A stretch of DNA of 64,000 bases from Osmia lignaria lignaria. Lineage: Eukaryota > Arthropoda > Insecta > Hymenoptera > Megachilidae. Shown here in pieces: positions 38,757 through 48,400 of the stretch. The stretch spans positions 4,538,256 to 4,602,255 of the forward strand of contig NC_135041.1 of assembly GCF_051020975.1 (NCBI RefSeq), written 5' to 3'. How positions within the stretch are numbered: position 1 is the stretch's first letter; every line of letters begins with the position of its first letter. Under the pieces are notes generated by a model, which was given only the letters and a program-made list of their open reading frames with translations, was not told the origin of the DNA and did not search any database. The position numbers and the translations under genes were made by a program.

Positions 38757-38762
38757 TTTATT
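38757..38762 (-). terminator. Candidate poly(A) signal for troponin T
   Basis: AATAAA on the minus strand, 450 nt after the stop codon. A second AATAAA lies at 38513-38518. Choice between them is not possible from sequence alone. Confidence 0.3.
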
Positions 38763-38792
38763 TTAATAATGTGTGTGCGTGTATTTTGTACA

Positions 38793-38795
<3 letters not shown>

Positions 38796-38830
<35 letters not shown>

Positions 38831-38870
38831 GTAGTAGCAATAGAAGTAGTAGAGTAGTAGTAGTAGAAGT
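38796..38870. repeat. AAT then TAG trinucleotide microsatellite
   Basis: About eleven AAT units followed by interrupted TAG units. It lies within or next to the probable troponin T 3' UTR. Confidence 0.9.
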
Positions 38871-39210
38871 ATTAATAGCAGTGGTTGAACAGCCGAGAAA
38901 TGGTAACAGCTTGTTTTAACCAGCCGGAATGCTCGCCATTATAGATTTGCTTGTTCGCGGAGAAACCTTAAAGAGACACGGACATCCGGTTTCTTCTGCC
39001 CTTCGTAACCATTTCGATGTCGCGTAAAACTCGAAACGAACAGCCAACTATAACGACGAGATTCTGGTACAATGGCGAGCCATTGTTGGTCTCTACTGTC
39101 GCCACGACTATACATATATGTACGTTCGATGGTACGAAGGATGTTTCAAGATTGCTTGATGATCGATCGATTGAATCTGTGGTTAGGTGCCAATTTAACG
39201 GAAGTAGAAT

Positions 39211-39494
39211 CTATTCTTCTTCTTCCTCTTCTTCTTCTTCTTCCTCCTCTTCCTCTTCCTCCTCCTCCTCTTCCTCCTCTTCTTCCTCTTCTTCACCCTC
39301 ACCTTCGCCCTTCTTCTCACCTTCTTCCTCCTCCTCCTCCTCCTCTTCCTCCTCCTCTTCTTCTTCCTCATCGAATTGTGGCTCTTCAAGTTCTTCGTCT
39401 TCAGCCGCAGCCTTCACGTCTTCTTCGCCTTCCGGTGACTCGGGGTCTCCGGGTTTCTTGCCTGGCCTCTCGCCGAACCATTTCGGCAACTTCG
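39211..39494 (-). CDS. up: Troponin T last exon with poly-Glu tail
   Basis: 284 nt, acceptor GAACAG, stop TAG at 39213-39211. Encodes KLPKWFGERPGKKPGDPESP, an acidic linker, a run of Glu, GEKKGEGEG and a second Glu run ending at the stop. Glu codons GAA and GAG are mixed irregularly, so the tail is kept by selection rather than being a fresh microsatellite. Confidence 0.95.
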
Positions 39495-42400
39495 CTGTTC
39501 GTGCAAAGAAAATCATTAACTGATGATACTTAAAATCAGGAATACAGAAATTTCTTTATCTATACGACGAACAACGAGGGTTTTCTAGAAAGTGATACAA
39601 ATGGAAGAAGAAAATAATTTAAGAGAAAAATTCTGTAGTTTATGGTTTTAGACGTCCTCGAGGAAGAATAAAGAGAACGTATGGGGAGGCGCTTTCAATT
39701 TCGTAAAAACTCTTCTCCTCGCTTTTCGTCAGACAGGGCTCCTCGATACCGTTAAAATATACTTCTCCCTGGGACCGCTGCAGTTTGTCCTACTTTCAGG
39801 AGGAACATTCCGCCGCTGGTCGAGTTGCAAGACTCGTTTTTCGAGCAAATGCATACGATACGATACGGTGAAGCAATAAACTAGCGAAAAACAGAAGAGG
39901 AATGCTTTTTACGTTTGCATACCTCCGTAACGTTTCCGAACGGTTCAACGGCTGGCAGAAATATCAGGGATACTTGAAGAATTATTCGATCGATGTACAC
40001 GTTCATTTCTGATCCTTTACATTGATTTTATATTTATGAGAACGATGGAAACGCTATGCATTTGCTCGTTAATGCTTCTAGAATACGTACTCTTTTGACG
40101 ACCGAGGAATTGTTGCTTTTGTTGAGCCCATTGCTTCTCTATGATCTCCTTCTGCTGTTCGGTCAATCCCTGAAACATCAATGGACAAAATGGCATGCTA
40201 GGATACGTTGCAACACGGGGGCCACTCGACTTTCCTCGGGATTTTCTTTTATCGCCATACGAATCTTTCCATGGCGAGCAGAACTAATTAGAATGGGTTC
40301 TATATTATTCGATAATCTGTTGGAATCTCCTAAGGGGTTCAAATGGTTTTTAGATATTGGTATTGCGTTAGCTCTGTTCAGAATATTTCGTGATTTATGT
40401 CTGCTGGGCTGGGGGGGTTCGTAGTAAATCTTGCACAACTATTCGTGACCTTTGTTTTGTTGAGATGAATTACCAGGGAATAATGAACGTATCTCTATAA
40501 AGGTCAGGTTGTACGTGTGTGGGGTGAAACGAAATAACACGAGCATAACAACACTTTCTATGGTATCTGGCATTCTACGTCGATTATTTAGTAAATGGAG
40601 ATTCAACACTAATTAGAAATCGTGATCATATCGATGGTGATGGGGGGTCGGGGGGCTCAGGGATCCAATCAACAACGCAAGCAACAGGGGTTCGTACACT
40701 AACAGACTGCTCGATAGGACTCACTTTTGGTGCGCTTCATGAACTGTTCTGATTTCTGTTTCCACAGTTTCTCGTTGATTTCCGCGAGAAGCGTGTCATA
40801 ACCCTGCGATTCAATATACTTCACTGATTACCCCTTTCGTCTCCAAACATCATCTAACCAGCTAATCTATTTTTAACTAATCTACGTCATTTTTCAATAA
40901 TTTTGAGTCCACCGTGGTACTTCTTTTTGGTTCTTCGATAACGTTCTCAAGGGGGGTAACTAACAAGGCCAGATTATTTGATCGGTGTTTCAGAGATCAG
41001 TCGAGTATTCGAAGAATCATCGACTGATCTCGAATGGGTAGAGAATCCTACTTACACCCTCGAACAGCTTCTTCTTATCGTCGTAAGACCTGGTATCCAC
41101 ACGGCGTTCGTATTTGGAGGCGACTTGGATCTTGGGCTAGAGAAAGAAAAATAATTGTATGGTACTTGAAGCAAATCTGTTGCATCAATTTCCATTACAT
41201 TTTGTCGAGGACACTTACAGGGTATTTGCCGGTAAGGGCTTCAGGATCAAGACCCTTCTTCAAGGCCTTGTGCCTCAATTGTTGCTTCTGACGTTCCTTT
41301 AATTCTTTAAGCTACAAAGAAACAAGATGATTATTTCTGAAATATCGTATACGTTAAAGTTGAAATATCTGATAATGCTAACGTCATAGTCCTGGCGTTT
41401 CTGTCGCTCTTCAAGATCGTATTTCTCAGTTTCCAGCTTAACTATGGTGTCCCAGAGTTCGTTGGCTTTGGACCGGAGCTTTTCAATGGACAAACCATCG
41501 ATTTCCAAGGGTTTGATACGAATGCTCAACGAGATTTTCTTCTCCTCCTCCAGTTGTTCTTTCGTCTTGTTGCGCTCTAGTTGCGCCGACGTAAGGTTAC
41601 CCTATGGAAAAATTTAAAAAAATTCATTAACAATAGGAAAATGTATAGTTTATTCGATCTGTCGATGAAGATACACACTGCCAGATCTTTCCTGGTGATG
41701 GTAAAGTTGGGGCCCTTCTTGCTTTGATCCTTCATCGCCTGCATCATAGCCTGACGTTTCTTTTCCGATTCTTCCAGACGCCTGAACAAAGGAATTTATT
41801 CAATTTTCTATATATTTTATACACACGTATTATCCATTGTTTAAATAAAGAAGGAAAAAACGTACTTTCTTTTTTCTTCAATATCACGTTGTTTCTTCTC
41901 CTCTGAAAATTTAAAAGAGCGTCAGTATATGCCTTGAAAAGAAACATTTTCACCGTAGGAAACAGAAATTAAATTTAAATTCTAAATAGGAGGATAACGT
42001 CGGAACAAAAAGGAAGTGGAATAAACTAACCGATTTCACGTTGGCGACGTTCCTCCTCTTCCTTCTTTTTCTGAGCCAATCTCTTCTCCTCGTCCGCGCG
42101 GGTGATCTTGCGCTTCGCTTGCTTCTCCTGCAAACGACAAGTAACAGGACAATGGAGAATACATGGAAACGTAAGGAGGAAGAGCCTGGATCTATGCATG
42201 AGATGTATAACAAAAGAAATCCTATGCTTTATAGGATACGATACGAACCTTCAATCTCTTCAGTTCCTCCTCCTCCTTGGCTCTTTGCTTTCGCCATTCT
42301 GCAATGTATTCCTTCAGCTGTTCGTCTAGGTCGCTTCTCTTCTGTTCCTGCCTCTGTGTACCACCGGCAACGATAAAATGTAAAATACTCGTCCCTACTA

Positions 42401-45400
42401 AATCTTCTGGATATATGATATACTGTGCCTGTGTTCGATCACTAGACTACGAATTTTTCTCTAGGTCTCATTTAATTCTTTAGCACAAACATATCCATAG
42501 TCTAGCGATCGTAGAGAATTTATTCTCACCTTCATAAACTCGGGATTCTCAGACTCCCTGATGCAGGCCGGAACGAAAACAAAAGTAATTCTCTTTAGTT
42601 CCTGTCGCTTGTCCTCTGTGAGAGATCTCGCAAGATCTCTTCCAGGATCTTCGTACATCGCCACTCTCACGTTCCACTTTTCAATTATTTATTACACCTC
42701 ATCCATTCTCTCTCGTGGCGAATAAATTCTCGACTGTTTTGCTTTATGCTTTATGCTTCTTTTAGTTTGCTCTCATCGCACGCGAACAGCCAGATATACA
42801 GACAGACACGCGCATACGCAAACAGACAGACGGACGGACGGACAGAACAGAAAATGTAGAAAGCTTTTGGAGAGAAGATTAGGCGCATGATGTGAGATCA
42901 AAGGCAAAAGTATTCCTTCTGGAGATGGGAAAAATGATATCGACGCGTTGAGTGCCATGGAAATTAAAAAATAATTTTACTTTTCATGGATCTATTCAAC
43001 GTGTCGATACATAATTGAAGAAGATACAGTAATTAGAATAGATTTCAGATATTTGGAGGCGCTTCAAAATCAAAGATATTCTCGAATATGAAGGCGCGGT
43101 AAACGTGGATGGTATCGGGTTACATCATGTGGATCGGATCCAGGATAACTTTAAAATGAGGGAAGGATCTCTAATTTTAAAGATGATTCCGTGCTATTGG
43201 AAAATAGACGGATCGGGTAGATAGAAGGTTGAACAACTTGTTTAGTGTTTAGCTGGAAAAATAGTTTGGAAGCCGTTCGAGAACAAGCGATTAAGCATTT
43301 TTACAAAAGCGATTCAGCAGGTCCGAAGAGAAAATTTCATTGATTCGAACAGCGTACAACGAGAACAAGAATATTCAATATATAGATGAAAAATTGAAAC
43401 AATCTACAAACTAAACTTTATTTATTAAGAATGAATAAATTTTAAATTACTAATTCTTTCAAGGTTTAAACGGAGTGATATTCAATGATTAATTAAGAGT
43501 AAACTCGAGGTACATCATTATTCTGGTAATGATCTTTAGACTAAAGGAGTCCGATTCCTTTGGCAACGTAACAAAGACGATGATAAAGGATAATTGGGAC
43601 AGAACTGGAGATCTACCACTCACTCTTCTTCTCGTCAGACATTTTCTTCTTCTTTCCCCACTCAAAATGCAAGCGAACGCACAGTCGCCGTCGTTATCAG
43701 TTTCATCGCTGTCGCCATTCATTATTATCAATTATTAACACCGTGAGAAAATAAGCCACAGTCGAAAGCCAAGATGCTGGCCAATATACATGAAAAAGAA
43801 AAAAAAAAAAGAGAAAACGAGCTAATCGACGATCTGTCCATCATCGTTTTTATCTGGTCACTGAATCTTCGAATTGTATCTCTTTTAAATCGTTCGAACA
43901 ATTAAAATAACCAAATTTAAATACGCGTTTATTGCCAATGATCTTTGCAACAAAAGTATCCGTCAGAAATTTGAGAATGAAGCCGACCGAGTGGGCCGGT
44001 TTCCAATATTCGTTCTTCAACAATTTCGTCTACAACTCGTTGCAATATCGTAAACAAGGTTTAACAACGTTGGCAAGGTAATGGTTGGCAGGTGTACAAC
44101 TATATTATGAAACAATCCCATGAATTATGCGATACCGAGACACCTGGCCAGCCTGCTAATCTGACTGGATGAAAATTCAGTGACCCTTTCGAATAACGCG
44201 TTTCTGCGACAATTGCTGCGGGTCGATTGATTATGGCGCAAGATCAACATAATTAAACAGTATGTAACAGATAAGGGGGGCTGACAGGGGGGAGTGAGAG
44301 CACCAAGTGGTAAGAAACAGAACAAAAGAAACAAAAAAAGGATAAACGAGTCCCGTACACGTAGGATACAAAAAAAAAAAAAGAAACACGACACCAAGTT
44401 GGTACAGTTGGTTTGAACAGTGAGATCAACGAAAAACTGATCGAAAACTTGACAGATCAACACGTATGTATGTATACACATGGGTGTACGTGTTTGGACA
44501 GACGAAATTATGTACAGAGCCGTTAATTGGTGATTAATCAGATATAGAAAAAAGGGGGGAAAACATGAGACAGAGACAGAGATAGAGACAGAAAAGAGAA
44601 ACATGAGCTTTGGGGTGAATTGGGTGTTGAGCTTCGAGCACTGATCACCAATTATTAGATTCTTCTTCTTGACGGGATCGAGACTTTTTTTAATTACACA
44701 TATAAGTTGCAACACGAATTACAGGGTATCCTATATAACATTAGGAGCGATTTTAAGGAAACAAATAATAAACGAAAAAGGAATTTCAATATACATAAAA
44801 GTTTTTTAAAGGAGGGTACTGAACACATGACGTGCACCTTCTTCATTAATTTTCCTTCCTCGAATATTCAACTTTTTTAACTTCCCTTTCGTCTATAAAC
44901 TACGAATAATTATCATCCTGAATCCATCGAATGATCTTGTCTGCTAATTGCATCAGTTTTGTGAACATTAGTACATTTGAAACGAACACCACAGCTACGG
45001 TGTAAGAATAAACCGCATTACGTTATCGTACACATATTTATGAAACATTTGGCAATGATCCAGCCGACGCAAGTTATATTAGTTGGCCGCGCCTCTTACG
45101 CAACCCTTATGCATAATACGGTCAAAAGCCTTAAAACTTTTCGTCTAAACAACCTTGTGTTGTTCGTAAATATTCGCGTGATCGTGCATAGGTGCATTTA
45201 ATCGCTTGCATCACGTTACACGGTCAAGAACCTCGAACCAAGTGTACGACTACCTGATGAAACACCCTCTCAAAAGTATCAAAAATAATGTTCGTATTTC
45301 TGTAAACTGTGGAAGTTGGTATGCTGCGAGGATAAAAATAATAATCTTGGATTATAGCGATCGGCAGTCTCGTTCCCGCCAAAAGTTCGAAAATAAGCGC

Positions 45401-48400
45401 GGACTTGAAGGGCGGTGGGTGTGTGAGAGCGGCCGTAGAACAAAGAAAAAAGTATTATTGACGTGTAAACTCGAGATTCAACTTACTTTTGGGACGCCCT
45501 ACCCCTACAAAAAAAGAAAGGAAAGGTACATTAATAACAATCGAATTTGTTCGATTTCTTTTTTACACGGGACTGACGGAAAGCCGCGTTTTAAAGTACG
45601 AATTACTTTTTCGGCTTAATTCTGTTCGTATTTCGATCAAGCCCTGATCCTCGATCAGGGTGAAACAGCGTCATTCAAAAATCGACGACAGTCTGCCGCG
45701 TTCGATCCACTTTTATCCATTCTCTTACGACTCTTTTTTACGACATGTTATCGAGCATTGTGCGAGGAATGCGAGCCATTTTCAATGGCTTCATTTTCTT
45801 TTCCTTTTCTTTTTTTTTTTTTTTTTTTTAACGATGACATAAAAGAGGAGAACAGGCAGCCTATCGTCTGTTTCGTATGGGAGGGTCTTGTCATGCCTAC
45901 GTAAGTACATAGCTTTTTGTGAAACCTTTCCCAGCTCGAGCTTTCGAAATGCGAGAACGACAATTATGCGACAAAGATAATAATGCGTGGAAATATAGAG
46001 ACAGTTAGGTATGGTTCTGGATACAACGAGCCATTTTCCAACGGTTCGATTTGTGATTGAAAAGTGAAACTATGAAAAAGTTCTTTCTTTTATATAATCA
46101 TGAGATAAAAAGTGAATAAATTATAAAATGCTCGTATCAGAAAATAAGTATCTAATTTTTAAAAAATGACTCAAAGCAGGTTTCACCATTCATTCACGAT
46201 TATCTTGAATCCGAAACGAGCAAAATTCACGCAGACCAGAGAACCTGACGCGTATTATACGTGGACGTGTATCAGACAGGACAAGGTGGCGGCGATAGAC
46301 GTACTTGTTCAACCATCGACACAACAACAGCGACACAGCATTAAAAAGGCAATACGATGAAGACAGCGGACGGACCAACAGTGAAAAATAACGTGAAAAA
46401 AGTACAAAAAAGAGTACGCGTGAATGCACACGTACGATAACAAAATTAGTCGTTGTCGTTTCCTCGCGTTATTTGCCGATTCGCTTGTACTCAAGCGACA
46501 TCGTTGATAACACCATCGGAATGGCGAGAAAAAATTGAAAATCCAAAAAAAGAAAAAAAAAGAAAAACTATGACGCATATAAAAAGACTCAGAAGCAAAA
46601 TACAGTAAAATCTGTCTAGAATAATTGCAATTGAAGGCTGCTTACTAAATATAAAAATTCCAATTACGATTCGATGACATAAAAAGTATCGCAAAATAGC
46701 ACTTACGCCACATCGATCTAACGCTTAAAGCTTATTGAAAACGACTATGCAAACTATTCATTAATAGTTTTAATAGAAAACGGCTGGTTGTCAGTTAAAG
46801 CGAACAATGCGACAAAATAAAATATTATTTTTAACGAAGTTACAGCTATTGAAAATATCGTAAATAAATCGAGAATTCGGAATGACACTATCGTTCATAA
46901 ATCAATCAAAGATGAAATTTATTCTTTATGAGAAAATGGTTCTCCGGCATAAACAGATTTCACTGTATTTCATGGGGGGAATAAAAAATAGGGTTCTCGG
47001 TACATGTGCCAGTAAATACGAACAATAATTTTAAAGGCAAGAGAAGAAAAAAAAAAAAAATAAAGAACAGCAGAGTGGAATAGGTGATTTTTTATCGTCG
47101 CCACGTCAAGGCAACGAATATCGGATTACTTTGCCGTTTAACTCGAAAATTCCATCTGTACGAAGAAAGAAAACGACTCGCGCGAATTTTTCCCTGTGAA
47201 ATTGGAAAGCTTCGAAGGTACAGAAATAGGGGCGAAAACGGTACGATTGAAAAAGAAAAAAAGATCGTAAAAAAAACGAAGCGGATCGGTTTACAAAACG
47301 TGAATTTTTAAATGTCTTTTTCGTGTGCGATAAAAAGAAAAAGAAAAAGAAAATCCGAATCGTTTCAAGAGACGATGAAAATTTGTCGCGGAATAAAAAT
47401 CAGCCTCTTCTTGAGACGTTTATGTATATGTACAATCTTTCAAAGAAAGGGAAAAAAAAGAAGAATGAAAGAGAAATACGTGACTCGTACAAGAACGCCT
47501 CGTTGTTGACAAGTCTAAAGTAGATGGAAAAAAAAATGTAGAATAAAGAGAAGATGGCAAGATTCGCAATAGAGAAAGTGTTTTGTACAGAATACAGTAG
47601 AGCTCCATTTATCTGAACCCTGTTTTACACGAACGAAACTTAGCGAATACTCGATCAACCCTTTCGCTACTAAAACGCAAAGCGTTTATGTTCAGCAGGC
47701 ATGCAATGGAAATTTTCTATAACGATTAGAAACAACAACATCTACGCTAAAAGATTCCTCGTTGCAAATCAGATTTTATAAAGAAAATTATTTTATTTAC
47801 GTTCGGATATTAAGTTAGATAATTCAACCCTTCTGATCCGACACTTTTATAGAGAGCATAGTTATTTATTTTGCTTCCAGATTTAAATTTCACAAAATTT
47901 CTAGTGTCAGATCGGAAGGGTTAATGTATAAACGTTTCCGGCAGAGGCAATTGTAACGAAAGGGTTAATTAAATTAACTGCAGAGCTCTTATTATTTAAA
48001 TTATTACTTGAAATTTATGCGAAATGATGAAATTTTAATTTTGTATTCACTTATACGAACGTGACCTCCTATTAACCCTTTCAGTGAGTTATTTTTTATT
48101 ACAATCAAAGGTGTAATTTAATAATTGCATCGACGCGTCTACAGCGTTTGAACTATTTCAATTTATGGACGTGTAAACACGTTCATAACACTCAAAGGGT
48201 TAATTCGTTCAAGAGATCCCGAACGACCCAGTTATTTGAACCGTATTGTCCTCCGATTACGTTCATATAAATGAAGTTTTACTGTAGAAGAGAAAAAAAA
48301 AGGTCACATTGCGCGAACAGAAACAGCAAAGACGAACAGATAATAATATTGATCATCGAGAACAAAACAACGACAACAGTTAGACGATTAACAGAGAAAT

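Larger units (their letters stand above)
37438..39210. other. Troponin T 3' flank; probable 3' UTR in the right part
   Basis: No coding sequence. Minus-strand AATAAA signals occur at 38762-38757 and 38518-38513, 450 and 700 nt after the troponin T stop, so the 3' UTR probably ends near one of them. A CA-rich block at about 37600-37780 and the ATT microsatellite are the only other structures. Confidence 0.4.
47595..48284. mobile_element. pogo/Tigger-like MITE, 690 bp, with nested insertions
   Basis: Left terminus CAGTAGAGCTCCATTTATCT and right terminus, from the other strand, CAGTAAAACTTCATTTATAT, flanked by TA on both sides (47593-47594, 48285-48286). It is longer than the related 363-bp element because it contains three TTAA-type palindromic insertions. 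Confidence 0.68.

Noticed and set aside
39017..39533. Plus-strand ORFs rich in Ser or Leu/Pro over the troponin T last exon
   Set aside because: They are antisense shadows of the GAA/GAG glutamate tail; the minus-strand frame continues a well-supported gene.
43624..43660. Possible troponin T exon with ATGTCTGACGAG before a GTGAGT donor
   Set aside because: It resembles the MSDDEE start, but every available acceptor gives a length of 1 modulo 3, which breaks the frame to the next exon.
46711..46740. Splice-bounded segment with a GTAAGT donor in the troponin T intron
   Set aside because: It lies inside the 363-bp MITE, has no pyrimidine tract, and the possible lengths (11, 17 nt) are out of phase.
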